From: an uncultured Tidjanibacter sp.
Lineage (GTDB): Bacteria; Bacteroidota; Bacteroidia; Bacteroidales; Rikenellaceae
Direction of reading: 5' to 3'
Assembly: GCA_944326085.1 (NCBI GenBank)
Contig: CALVCL010000002.1
Location: forward strand, 203,867 to 245,519
Length of the DNA stretch: 41,653 nucleotides
Notes under the pieces: generated by a model
What the model was told of the DNA's origin: nothing
Databases searched by the model: none
Seen by the model: the letters and a program-made list of their open reading frames with translations, nothing else
Part shown: positions 33,250 to 41,620 of the stretch, piece after piece
Layout: every line of letters starts with the position of its first letter
Position numbering within the stretch: the first letter of the stretch is position 1
Program-made: the position numbers and the translations under genes

Positions 33250-36090
33250 TTATTCGGCTGCTGCCTCGGCAGCAGGCTCTGCTGCAACTTCGGGCAACAT
33301 GATTACCTCAACAATATTGCCGTCGGAAAGTATCTTGTCAGCAAGCTGTTTGAAGTAGTCTGAGGTGAACGAGTTCACAGTGTCAATGTAACCTTCATCA
33401 ATATCATAACCATAGAGGTGATAGTTGATGAGGACGCTGCGCCAGTAGGAGTTCTGTTTTACCTTATCGGGATAAGTCTTGATAAAGTATTCCTTTATCT
33501 TGTTAAGGTCATCGGCCTGAACACCTTCTTCGGAAAGTTTGCTTATCTCGTTCACTATATCCTGCTTCAGATCGTCAACCAAGGCAGGATCTGTATCGAA
33601 TGTCGTGAAGAGCATGTAGGTCTGTTCAGGTACGAAAGAGGTGTCTCCGCTAGTCGATACTCCGTAAGTGCCGCCCTTCTCCTCACGGAGGGTAGCAGTG
33701 TATCGGATATCGAGAACCTGTGCAAGGAAACTCATTGCAAGATTGCTTTCCAGCGAATATGGCATCTCGCCGGTAAATATTGTTACCACGCTGGCTTTCG
33801 GCATCTGCATAGGTGCGGTGAAGTGGTGTGCAACCTTGCCTTCGGCATATCTTACTCCGTCATCCTGCCATGTATATTTCGCCTTGGTCTTGGGCAGCGA
33901 ACCGATATATTTCTCTACAAGAGGTTTGAGAGTGTCGAGGTCAACATTACCGACGATGAAGAACTGGAAGTCGTCAGGATTGCTGTACAGCTTCTTGTAG
34001 ATATTCTGCAGTTTCTGGAAATCTATCTGGTCGAGGTCATCGTAGGCCATTACCTTGCGACGGGGATTTCCACTGTAAAGAGCTTCATTCAATTCTTCAC
34101 GCAGGGAAAACATCGGGTTGCCGGCAATGTTTTCATAAATTGCATCCAGCTTGTCCATCATCATGTTAAAATCGCTTTCATCGAATCTCGGTGAGGTAAA
34201 GGACAGATAAAGAAGCTGAAGCATTGTTTCGATATCCTTGGGTGAAGCATAGCCGGTAAAACCGTTTGTGTAGCTATCAACGAACGGAGTAATGTCTGCA
34301 ACCTTGCCGGTAAGCTGCTTGCGAAGGTCATTGGCGTTGAACTTGCCAAGACCGGACAATGCTATATAGTCGGATATCATGTCGGCAGTGAACAACTCAT
34401 CGACCGACAGCACCGACTTACCGCCCTTGGAAATAACCATCATGTTAACCTCGTCAGCCTTAAAGTCGGTTGGCTTCACGATAACTGTAGCGCCATTCTT
34501 GAGTTTCCAGATGGTAGCACCGAACTTGTCGGTTTCGGTCTTCACAACCTTGCTGCCTTTGAGCTTGGTATCAGGAGCAATAAGTGGCTCGGCAACGAAG
34601 TCGTCAACGACAGCCTCCATTTCAGCAGCATGTACTTCTGCAATAGTACCGAGTATCTGTTCATCAGTAGGTATCACGGAGCCTTCCTTCTCTGGAGCTT
34701 CAACAATAACTATCTGGTTTACAGGGGTAAGACGCATCTGGCATACGAACTGATTGAGGAGATCGAGGGTTATGTTCTGAAGTAATGCATTCTTAAGTTC
34801 GTACTCATCCTCGGCAGTCATCATCGGGCTGTTCCTCTTGTAGTTGTAGATATATGTCCACATGAAGTCCTCATTACGACGGTCGTTGCGGCCGTCATAA
34901 GCCTGCTGTATCTGACGTTCCATTTCAACCTTTGCACGGTCGAGTTCAGACTGAGTAAAACCGAAACGCATCATCTTCTCAACCTCGGAATACATAGCCT
35001 TGAATGCATCGAGAGCTTCGCCGTCACGGGCCGTAGCCTGTACCATGGTTATATCCATAGCATCTATCATGGCACCACTGAACATGCCTGCAAAGAGGAA
35101 CGGGGCATTCTGCTGCTGTGCAATATCCCTGAAACGCTCATCGGCAATGGTCATCATCAAGCCATCGAGCATATCGAGCATGGCCACATCCACAGTTTTG
35201 TTGTATTCATAAGGCACAGGTTCCCTCTTTATATAAAGTGTCACGGTAGTAGATGTAAGTTCAGGGTCGGTGATGACACCTACAACCGGCTCCTCGTTAG
35301 CAGGAATGACAATCTTTTCCTTGGGTTCGGGGTTCTCCACAGCAGGGATCTCCGACATAAGAGCTATCACTTTCTGCTCCATCTGATCAACATCGAAGTC
35401 ACCGACAATGATGATTGCCTGCATGTCGGTACGATACCAACGGTGATAGAAGTCGCGAAGCTCCTTGTGGTCGAAAGTGCGGAGATAATCCTCGTGTCCG
35501 ATGATGTTGCGGTGAGTGTAACGGTTGTCACCAAAGAGGTACGGCCTCATCTTCTCTGCCATACGCCAGTCGGCTGTCTGCCTTGTGCGGAGTTCCTCCA
35601 CAATCACACCACGTTCATTGTCTATCTCATCGCCGTCAAGAGTAATATAGTATGCCCAGTCGTGCAGGATGAGAAGTGCGGAGTCGATAACGCCCTCACG
35701 GGTAACAGGCACATTGGACATGTTGTAGCATGTCATTTCCTGTGCGGTGAATGCGTTGAGATTCAAACCGAACTTAACACCTATGCTTTCAAGGTAGCTA
35801 ATCATATCCTTATTCGGGAAGTTCTCCGTACCGTTGAAAGCCATGTGCTCGAGGAAGTGGGCAAGCCCCTGCTGACTGTCCTCTTCCTGAAGAGCACCTA
35901 CATTGTCAAAAATCCAGAACTCGGCCTGACCGGCAGGCTTGTCGTTGTGACGGATGTAGTAGGTCATGCCGTTGTCAAGCACACCCTTGCGTACAGCCGG
36001 GTCGTCCGGAAGTTCGTTGATTTGCTGTGCGAACGCTCCTGTCATACCGACCAGAAGAGCCGCAGCTGCTAAAAAGAATTTCCTAATCAT
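33250..36090 (-). CDS. M16 family zinc peptidase (pitrilysin type), exported
   Basis: This 946-residue protein has a signal peptide (residues 1-22, ending AFAQQ). The inverted zinc motif HFLEH at 78-82 gives two His and the catalytic Glu, with the third ligand likely in NERGVIVEEL downstream. A second M16 half (about 510-930) lacks the zinc motif, as in normal two-domain family members that form a clam-shell. The C-terminus ends in an Ala/Glu-rich tail (AAEPAAEAAAE). It is the last gene in a group with the XRE regulator (50 nt upstream) and DUF2975 gene, with no terminator between. Its substrate is not known. Confidence 0.93.
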   Translation of the reverse strand: MIRKFFLAAAALLVGMTGAFAQQINELPDDPAVRKGVLDNGMTYYIRHNDKPAGQAEFWIFDNVGALQEEDSQQGLAHFLEHMAFNGTENFPNKDMISYLESIGVKFGLNLNAFTAQEMTCYNMSNVPVTREGVIDSALLILHDWAYYITLDGDEIDNERGVIVEELRTRQTADWRMAEKMRPYLFGDNRYTHRNIIGHEDYLRTFDHKELRDFYHRWYRTDMQAIIIVGDFDVDQMEQKVIALMSEIPAVENPEPKEKIVIPANEEPVVGVITDPELTSTTVTLYIKREPVPYEYNKTVDVAMLDMLDGLMMTIADERFRDIAQQQNAPFLFAGMFSGAMIDAMDITMVQATARDGEALDAFKAMYSEVEKMMRFGFTQSELDRAKVEMERQIQQAYDGRNDRRNEDFMWTYIYNYKRNSPMMTAEDEYELKNALLQNITLDLLNQFVCQMRLTPVNQIVIVEAPEKEGSVIPTDEQILGTIAEVHAAEMEAVVDDFVAEPLIAPDTKLKGSKVVKTETDKFGATIWKLKNGATVIVKPTDFKADEVNMMVISKGGKSVLSVDELFTADMISDYIALSGLGKFNANDLRKQLTGKVADITPFVDSYTNGFTGYASPKDIETMLQLLYLSFTSPRFDESDFNMMMDKLDAIYENIAGNPMFSLREELNEALYSGNPRRKVMAYDDLDQIDFQKLQNIYKKLYSNPDDFQFFIVGNVDLDTLKPLVEKYIGSLPKTKAKYTWQDDGVRYAEGKVAHHFTAPMQMPKASVVTIFTGEMPYSLESNLAMSFLAQVLDIRYTATLREEKGGTYGVSTSGDTSFVPEQTYMLFTTFDTDPALVDDLKQDIVNEISKLSEEGVQADDLNKIKEYFIKTYPDKVKQNSYWRSVLINYHLYGYDIDEGYIDTVNSFTSDYFKQLADKILSDGNIVEVIMLPEVAAEPAAEAAAE

Positions 36091-36140
36091 AACTGTTGTT
36101 TTAAAAAGTGATTGTATATTCTTGCTGTTTGAATGTCCCT

Positions 36141-36356
36141 CTACTCATCCGTGTCGGGACGGTACTCTATGATATCGCCTGGCTGGCAATCCAGCACGCG
36201 GCATATGGCATCGAGCGTCGATATCCGTATAGCCTTCGCCTTGCCGGTCTTGAGTATCGACATGTTGGCCGGCGTTATGTCAACGCGTTCGGCAAGTTCC
36301 CCGAGCGACATCTTGCGCTTGGCCATCATGACATCTATGTTTATTATTATTGCCAT
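36141..36356 (-). CDS. YozG-like XRE family transcriptional regulator
   Basis: This 71-residue helix-turn-helix protein is little more than the DNA-binding domain: LGELAERVDITPANMSILKTGKAKAIR holds the two helices, then STLDAICRVLDCQPGDIIEYRPD completes the fold. It closely resembles the YozG-type XRE proteins that usually sit next to DUF2975 membrane proteins, which is exactly the arrangement here (gap 24 nt). It probably binds as a dimer to the inverted repeat at 37127-37153 upstream of the operon. The sensed signal is unknown. Confidence 0.93.
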   Translation of the reverse strand: MAIIINIDVMMAKRKMSLGELAERVDITPANMSILKTGKAKAIRISTLDAICRVLDCQPGDIIEYRPDTDE

Positions 36357-36380
36357 TGTTCCTCCTCCCTGCCATGTGTA

Positions 36381-37073
36381 TCATATCGTCAGTTTCTGCT
36401 CCTCACTGAGCATCGAACTTATGGAGAATATTTCTGCTATTATGAATATCAGCACCCCAAGCATTATTTCGCCCATGTTAAACGGGAATGAGGTATCTAT
36501 CACATAAGGACCATTTGCAAAATAGGGTGCTGCAGCCTTGGCCTCCAGCCAGCTGGCCAGCGAAAAGAGCAGCGAGGCCGCTATGAGCAGAATGCCTATC
36601 GTACGCGTCAGAGCTATGTTCGACTTCTGAAAAACATCATCCCTGCGTATGCTTCGTCTCAAGGAGCCTATGACAATGAACAGTATCACAAATATGCTGC
36701 CGTACAGCAACGCCGCCAACACGACATACAAAACCGCATAGGTATTGGATGACATTTCCGTAGTCTGCTCGCCGTCGGGCATTTCAACCTTTATGTCAAG
36801 CAATGCGGGACGCGCACAAACCATTACGCTGTCGGTACCGCCACCGCATACTGGTATATCATATGCCGTACCGCGAACCGTGCGGAGTTCGTATATGAAA
36901 CCGACATTGTCGGAATCAGGAGCTGTCATGGTATTGTTCCATCCATCGTTGAATCCGACATGGACGGTATCGCCCGACTCCGCAAACGACCTTACTATAC
37001 CAAGCGCTATCACGACAAAGAACACGACATATAACACTGTCATGCGACGTAATATTACTTTCTTTGTCTTCAT
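36381..37073 (-). CDS. DUF2975 membrane protein
   Basis: DUF2975 proteins are membrane proteins that commonly accompany a small XRE regulator. This one has 230 residues and about four membrane segments: 9-29, then a 75-residue extracytoplasmic loop, then about 112-135, 150-170 and 198-220. The short basic stretch SLRRSIRRDDVFQKSN between segments 2 and 3 matches the family. The extracytoplasmic loop includes two cysteines (IPVCGGG and MVCARP), which could form a disulfide. The gene has a clear promoter with an operator-like repeat. A role as the sensor or anti-regulator of the XRE protein is inferred from the pairing. Confidence 0.85.
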   Translation of the reverse strand: MKTKKVILRRMTVLYVVFFVVIALGIVRSFAESGDTVHVGFNDGWNNTMTAPDSDNVGFIYELRTVRGTAYDIPVCGGGTDSVMVCARPALLDIKVEMPDGEQTTEMSSNTYAVLYVVLAALLYGSIFVILFIVIGSLRRSIRRDDVFQKSNIALTRTIGILLIAASLLFSLASWLEAKAAAPYFANGPYVIDTSFPFNMGEIMLGVLIFIIAEIFSISSMLSEEQKLTI

Positions 37074-37105
37074 AATTCAATAACTATTTATCGTTATTCG
37101 ATATG

Positions 37106-37135
37106 CAAATATAATACTGCTTTTCTGAAAAACAA
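37106..37135 (-). promoter_or_regulatory. Promoter of the DUF2975-XRE-M16 group
   Basis: On the minus strand TTG (37135-37133) is followed after 19 bp by TATATTTG (37113-37106). The predicted leader is about 27 nt. Confidence 0.82.
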
Positions 37136-37153
37136 TAGTTTTTATTGTTTTTC
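37127..37153. promoter_or_regulatory. Perfect inverted repeat overlapping the -33 box, probable operator
   Basis: GAAAAACAATA and TATTGTTTTTC form an 11-bp perfect dyad around a 5-bp centre. The promoter -33 TTG lies inside one arm. The shorter motif CGATAT also occurs on both sides (37099-37104 and 37153-37158). The sequence is not followed by a coding end on either strand, so a terminator is unlikely. The YozG-like regulator is the likeliest ligand. Confidence 0.65.
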
Positions 37154-37288
37154 GATATATTTTTATTCTTTAGCTGCCTATCAACCTCGTTCCGACTTGC
37201 AAACAGCAAGGATAATACGTACCTTCACGTTGCGAACGGCACCAACTGCCTATACAACAGCATACAATGTTAAATATAAGGATTTGTC

Positions 37289-38011
37289 ATGGAAACAAAA
37301 AGGGAATACACTTACCGTATAGAACCTCGCGATGTAGATTTCATGAAACGTGCCACGCTGATGTCCCTGGCCGACTACATACTCCACACGGCAGGCGAAG
37401 ATGCCGACCGCAACGGTTTCGGCGTACGCGACCTTAACCTGCACAACGCATCGTGGGTGCTGACGCGCATGGCTCTCGAAACGGTACGCATGCCAGAGGA
37501 GTATGAACAGATACGCATCACCACATGGGTAAGCGATGTTACCCGTGTCATGACGACACGAAACTTTGAGGTACTTGATGCCAAAGACAATATCATTGCA
37601 TGTGCCGTCACCAACTGGGCCATGATAGACATTTCGGCACGCCACATACTCGACCTGCACACACTGCCGGCCTACAACTCCATGACACAGGCTTTCCCTC
37701 CTCCTGCCGCAATGCCCCGCAGGCTTCCTGCTCCGCAATGCAACCGTGAGACGATGCATACTGTCGCATACAGCGACCTCGACTTCAACTGCCACACCAA
37801 CAGCGTGAAATACATTCAGTGGGCTCTCGACACACTGCCCATCGGGTTATTCGGCGAGAAACGCTTCGCCCGCACCGACATCAACTTCATGCAGGAAACA
37901 CGTCACGGCGACCAGCTTACAATAGCATCCGCAACGGGCGACGAACTGCTGTTCGAGATACGCAATGCCGCCGGCGAGCCAGCCTGCCGCATGGCATTCC
38001 GCATGGAATAG
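37289..38011 (+). CDS. Acyl-ACP thioesterase
   Basis: The protein releases fatty acids from acyl carrier protein. It has 240 residues and two hot-dog halves. The first includes YRIEPRDVDFMKRATLMSLADYI, and the second the catalytic segment AYSDLDFNCHTNSVKYIQWALD, where Asn167 and His169 are the probable catalytic pair of FatA/FatB-type enzymes. The ATG is preceded by AAGGA at a suitable distance. It is divergent from the DUF2975 promoter and lies 73 nt before a glycosyltransferase gene. The chain length it prefers cannot be read from the sequence. Confidence 0.9.
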   Translation: METKREYTYRIEPRDVDFMKRATLMSLADYILHTAGEDADRNGFGVRDLNLHNASWVLTRMALETVRMPEEYEQIRITTWVSDVTRVMTTRNFEVLDAKDNIIACAVTNWAMIDISARHILDLHTLPAYNSMTQAFPPPAAMPRRLPAPQCNRETMHTVAYSDLDFNCHTNSVKYIQWALDTLPIGLFGEKRFARTDINFMQETRHGDQLTIASATGDELLFEIRNAAGEPACRMAFRME

Positions 38012-38084
38012 TCTACGTCTGAGACAGCATGGTTTCGTACGCAGAGATAATTGAGTATCTTTGTCGCCTAACCGCACACGAAAC

Positions 38085-39206
38085 ATGCTGATATCACTCA
38101 TCATACCGGTATACAACCGTCCGCAGGAGACCGAAGAGCTTCTTGCGACGCTCGCATGCCAGACACGACGCGACTTTGAAGTCGTCATCGTCGAGGACGG
38201 TTCCGCACCGGAGCTGTCGTCCGCCCCTGTTGCCGAACGCTATGCCGACAGGCTCAACATACTCTATGTTGCACAGCCCAACGGCGGTCCTGCCGCAGCA
38301 CGCAACACCGGAGCACGTGCTGCCCATGGAGACTTCTTCATCATCACGGATTCCGACTGTCTAATGCCGCCCGACTACTTTGCCAATGCCTATGCGGAAA
38401 TCGAACGCAACAACATAGATTTTTTCGGAGGTCCCGACAATGCTGCAGCCGACTTCAGCCCGCTGCAGAAAGCCGTAAGCTACTCCATGACATCATTCTT
38501 CACCACAGGAGGCATCCGCGGCAGCAAACACAGTGTGGACAAATTCTCACCCCGCAGCTTCAACCTCGGCATATCGCGCCGTCTCTACGAAGAGGTAGGC
38601 GGCTTCAGCGACATGCGCATAGGAGAAGACATAGATTTCAGCATGCGTGTCATGGCTACAGGTGCAAAGGCATGGTTCCTGCCCGATGTCAGCGTATGCC
38701 ATAAGCGACGCACCAGCATGAGACTGTTTTTTAAACAGGTATTCATATTCGGCACTGCAAGGGTAAATCTCAATATGCGACACCCGCAATCGCAACGCCT
38801 CGTATTCATATTGCCCTCGCTGTTTGCCGTCGGCTCGATCGCGTTCGCGATAGCAGCCGCATGTGTGTCTCCCCTAATGCTCATCCCCGTTGCGGCAGTA
38901 ATTCTGCTGTGGGCGCTTTCCAATTCCGGAACGCTGTTCGGGGCATTCCTGCTGTTGTTCGTTGCCATTTACGGACCGTGGTGGTTCTCCGTACCGTTCG
39001 GAGCGTTAATATTGCTGTGGTTCACCGACTCGGCCGTACGCAACAAAAGCCTATATATCGGATGGCTTTCGATATGGACATCTTTCATACAGCTTTACGG
39101 TTACGGGCTCGGCTTTCTGTACGGTACATGGCTGCGCCGAATACTTCACAAGGATGAACCATACACCTACAAAGTGACTCGTTTTTTCTCGACAAAGACA
39201 CGTTGA
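38085..39206 (+). CDS. Family 2 glycosyltransferase with C-terminal membrane segments
   Basis: The 373-residue protein has a GT-A domain: LIIPVYNRPQETEELL, VVIVEDGS (strand end with Asp), NGGPAAARNTGARAA, then DSD at 89-91 for the nucleotide-sugar metal site. The late acidic motif GEDIDFSMRV follows. From about residue 240 there are three or four hydrophobic segments, placing the catalytic domain on the cytoplasmic face of the inner membrane. A longer frame from 38061 is rejected, since TATCTTTG (38056-38063) is a good -7 box. The sugar and acceptor are unknown. Confidence 0.88.
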   Translation: MLISLIIPVYNRPQETEELLATLACQTRRDFEVVIVEDGSAPELSSAPVAERYADRLNILYVAQPNGGPAAARNTGARAAHGDFFIITDSDCLMPPDYFANAYAEIERNNIDFFGGPDNAAADFSPLQKAVSYSMTSFFTTGGIRGSKHSVDKFSPRSFNLGISRRLYEEVGGFSDMRIGEDIDFSMRVMATGAKAWFLPDVSVCHKRRTSMRLFFKQVFIFGTARVNLNMRHPQSQRLVFILPSLFAVGSIAFAIAAACVSPLMLIPVAAVILLWALSNSGTLFGAFLLLFVAIYGPWWFSVPFGALILLWFTDSAVRNKSLYIGWLSIWTSFIQLYGYGLGFLYGTWLRRILHKDEPYTYKVTRFFSTKTR

Positions 39207-39249
39207 CTGCACACAATGGTTACCGCATGTTCAAAAAGCAATTACGGTA

Positions 39250-39280
39250 TTGACTTGTGCACAATGATTGTTTATTTTTG
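39250..39280 (+). promoter_or_regulatory. Promoter of the outer-membrane protein and AlkA-like gene
   Basis: TTG (39250-39252) is followed after 20 bp by TATTTTTG (39273-39280). The leader is about 65 nt to the ATG at 39350 and excludes the longer open frame from 39257. Confidence 0.78.
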
Positions 39281-39349
39281 CACCGCTTTCGTACGGAACC
39301 AACCTACATTCCGACACGACAACCCAAAACCACTAAAACTTATCCCATT

Positions 39350-40117
39350 ATGGTACGTAAGATTACCACGATGCTGGCCGCCGTTACAGCGATAATATTT
39401 ACGGCCTTCTCTCCTGTCGAAGCCAATGCACAGGAAAAGAAATGCGACGTTTACATTTCCGGCGGTGCAAAAATAGTAAGCAGCTATCTGTGGCGCGGTC
39501 TGCGCGAGGCAGGTGTCAGCTTCCAGCCCTCCATGGCACTTCATATTGAAAACTTCATGCTCGAAGCGTGGGGCTCGGTAGACTTCGCGGCAGCATCTTA
39601 CAAGGAACTCGATATAAAACTTGCCTATCAGGCCGGTCCGGTGCTTATTTCCATTAACGACGTTTATGCAGTATATCCCAAAGCTAATCCTGGACTAAAC
39701 GGCGGCTACAACTATTTCAGCTATAAGAAAGGCGCCCCCCACCGTGTGGAAGGCGGCATACAGTGGCAGATTACCAAATCCGTTCCTGTGACCATATCTT
39801 GGTACACGACACTCGTCGGCGGCTCGGACTATAACGAAGAAGGCAAGCGCATTTTCTCGTCATATCTTGAACTATCCTATCCTTTCATGGTGAAAAGCGT
39901 GTCGATGAATGCAGGTATCGGTATGGTACCATGGAATGCCGTCCAGGTTTACGGCATAGACCGTGACTTCTATGTACAGGATATCTTCGTGAGCGCCGAA
40001 CGTACCTGGGAGATAAAATCGATGCAGGGTCTTCGTTTCGGCATCTCCACACTGCTCAGCTGGAACCCCGCACTGGCCGACGCCAACGTAATGTGCGGCT
40101 TCTCGATAAAGATGTAA
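39350..40117 (+). CDS. Predicted outer-membrane beta-barrel protein, function unknown
   Basis: From the ATG at 39350 it has 255 residues and a signal peptide ending EANAQ. The mature protein opens with VYISGGAKIVSSYLWRGLREAGVSFQPSMAL, reminiscent of TorF-like putative porins, and has many alternating aromatic strands (LAYQAGPVLISINDVYAVYP, SYLELSYPFMV). It ends NVMCGFSIKM. I would not assign a substrate. The AlkA-like gene starts 2 nt after its stop, so they share a transcript, which is an odd pairing. Confidence 0.8.
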   Translation: MVRKITTMLAAVTAIIFTAFSPVEANAQEKKCDVYISGGAKIVSSYLWRGLREAGVSFQPSMALHIENFMLEAWGSVDFAAASYKELDIKLAYQAGPVLISINDVYAVYPKANPGLNGGYNYFSYKKGAPHRVEGGIQWQITKSVPVTISWYTTLVGGSDYNEEGKRIFSSYLELSYPFMVKSVSMNAGIGMVPWNAVQVYGIDRDFYVQDIFVSAERTWEIKSMQGLRFGISTLLSWNPALADANVMCGFSIKM

Positions 40118-40119
40118 TA

Positions 40120-40773
40120 ATGATATCGGACACGATATTCGAATACGGAGAACGAGAAATAGAATACCTCCGCAAAGCCGACAAACGGTTGGCGGAGGTA
40201 ATAGACAAGGTCGGAATGATAGAAAAACGCGTCATTCCCGACCTTTTTACTGCTCTTGTATATTCCATTGTCGGGCAACAGATTGCGACCAAGGCACAGG
40301 AAACAATCTTTACACGCATGGAACAGGCACTTACAATAACTCCTGACAGACTGGCATCTATTGCCCCTGACGAGTTGCAGCGTTTCGGCATCTCTTTCCG
40401 CAAGGTAAACTACATACAGTCTGCCGCCCGAAAAATCGTCAGCGGAGAATTCGACATTGACGCCCTTAAGGGAATGTCCGATACGGATGTCTGCGCACAA
40501 TTATGCAGTCTCGATGGCGTAGGAGTGTGGACAGCAGAGATGCTTATGCTGTTTTCGATGCAGCGTCAAGACATACTGAGTTACGGCGACCTTGCCATAC
40601 AGCGCGGCTTACGAATGTTGTATCGCCATCGCAAAATCGACAAGTTTATCTTTGAGCGCTACCGCCGACGTTACTCACCATACGGTTCCGTGGCCAGTCT
40701 CTACATATGGGCTGTAGCCGGCGGTGCCATAGAAGGTCTTTCCGACCCGGGTGCACAAAAATCACGCAACTGA
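40120..40773 (+). CDS. DNA-3-methyladenine glycosylase II-like (AlkA/HhH-GPD family)
   Basis: This base-excision repair enzyme removes alkylated bases. The 217-residue protein has the helix-hairpin-helix LDGVGVWTAEM (131-141) and catalytic Asp157 in SYGDLAIQRGL. The front segment LVYSIVGQQIATKAQETIF is the family helix. It is shorter than E. coli AlkA (282) and lacks its N-terminal extra domain, like the short bacterial forms. The frame is open to an ATG at 40093, but that overlaps the upstream stop, so ATG 40120 is chosen. It is followed 74 nt later by ogt. Confidence 0.92.
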   Translation: MISDTIFEYGEREIEYLRKADKRLAEVIDKVGMIEKRVIPDLFTALVYSIVGQQIATKAQETIFTRMEQALTITPDRLASIAPDELQRFGISFRKVNYIQSAARKIVSGEFDIDALKGMSDTDVCAQLCSLDGVGVWTAEMLMLFSMQRQDILSYGDLAIQRGLRMLYRHRKIDKFIFERYRRRYSPYGSVASLYIWAVAGGAIEGLSDPGAQKSRN

Positions 40774-40847
40774 ATGCCTACATTTGAACCATGCGTCCCT
40801 GTTAATGACAGCGACTGCAATATTATGCCTTTCCCATTGGTCCGATT

Positions 40848-41381
40848 ATGAAAATAAATACATTCGACAATATCATACATACAACACGCTATCAATGCAT
40901 ATACGGCGAACTGACACTTGCATCTTTCAACGGTTGTCTGTGCATGTGCGACTGGAAGTCAGGTAAACGCCACGAGTATAACATGGCCACACTCAAAAAA
41001 CTACTGCACGCAGACACGTATGAATGCACCGATTCTGTTATTTCCGCAGCAATAACAGAACTTAACGAATATGTTCAAGGGGAACGCCAAAGTTTCGACA
41101 TACCGTTACACATCACAGGTACCGAGTTCCAACAACGTGTAAGATACGAGTTAACAAATATTCCATATGGCAGCACAATATCATATTCAGAACTTGCCGA
41201 CCGAATAGGTATACCCCAAGGTTTTCGCAGTGTTGCCTCTGCCGTCGCCAGCAACCCTCTGTCAATTTTCATTCCATGCCACAGAGTAATCGGTGCCGAC
41301 GGTTCATTAAAAGGTTATGCTGGAGGTCTATATAACAAGCAAGCATTACTCAACCTCGAAATGGCTGCGCTTATTAAGTAG
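40848..41381 (+). CDS. ogt: Methylated-DNA--protein-cysteine S-methyltransferase
   Basis: Ogt transfers the methyl group from O6-methylguanine to its own cysteine, a suicide repair reaction. It has 177 residues. The active-site Cys144 is in IPCHRVIG. The helix-turn-helix and arginine-finger segment is GFRSVASAVASNPLS. The N-terminal domain (about 1-90) is the usual RNase H-like part. With the AlkA-like gene it forms a small alkylation-repair group. I see no separate promoter, so they may be co-transcribed. No clear terminator follows. Confidence 0.94.
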   Translation: MKINTFDNIIHTTRYQCIYGELTLASFNGCLCMCDWKSGKRHEYNMATLKKLLHADTYECTDSVISAAITELNEYVQGERQSFDIPLHITGTEFQQRVRYELTNIPYGSTISYSELADRIGIPQGFRSVASAVASNPLSIFIPCHRVIGADGSLKGYAGGLYNKQALLNLEMAALIK

Positions 41382-41524
41382 GTCTACAAATTAGTACATG
41401 GCCTTCTCTCAGTCAACTCATATAGGAATAGTACTTTCATTCCCATATAAATGTACATCTTACACCATTTCCTTAGGCTGCTTAGCTTACATTATCACCT
41501 GTCGTTGTCATTGTTCAGGAGCAT

Positions 41525-41547
41525 GGGAGGGGATGGGATGGGAGGGG
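41525..41547 (+). repeat. G-rich tract with five GGG runs, possible G-quadruplex
   Basis: GGGAGGGGATGGGATGGG, continuing to AGGGG, has five G runs with loops of 1-2 nt. It lies in the gap between ogt and the rRNA operon end. Between 41382 and 41590 I see no gene. Confidence 0.7.
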
Positions 41548-41585
41548 CGGTGGATGCACCAAAACATTAAATACAAATTAAATAC

Positions 41586-41616
41586 AAAAAAAGGTCAGAC
41601 ATCTCTGTCTGACCTT
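41586..41616 (-). terminator. Terminator of the rRNA operon
   Basis: A 10-bp stem (AAGGTCAGAC with GTCTGACCTT) lies just past the 5S 3' end and is followed on the minus strand by a T run. Confidence 0.88.
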
Positions 41617-41620
41617 GAAG

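Noticed and set aside
37127..37153. A Rho-independent terminator reading of the dyad
   Set aside because: No gene ends near it on either strand; both flanks are gene starts. An operator is the better reading.
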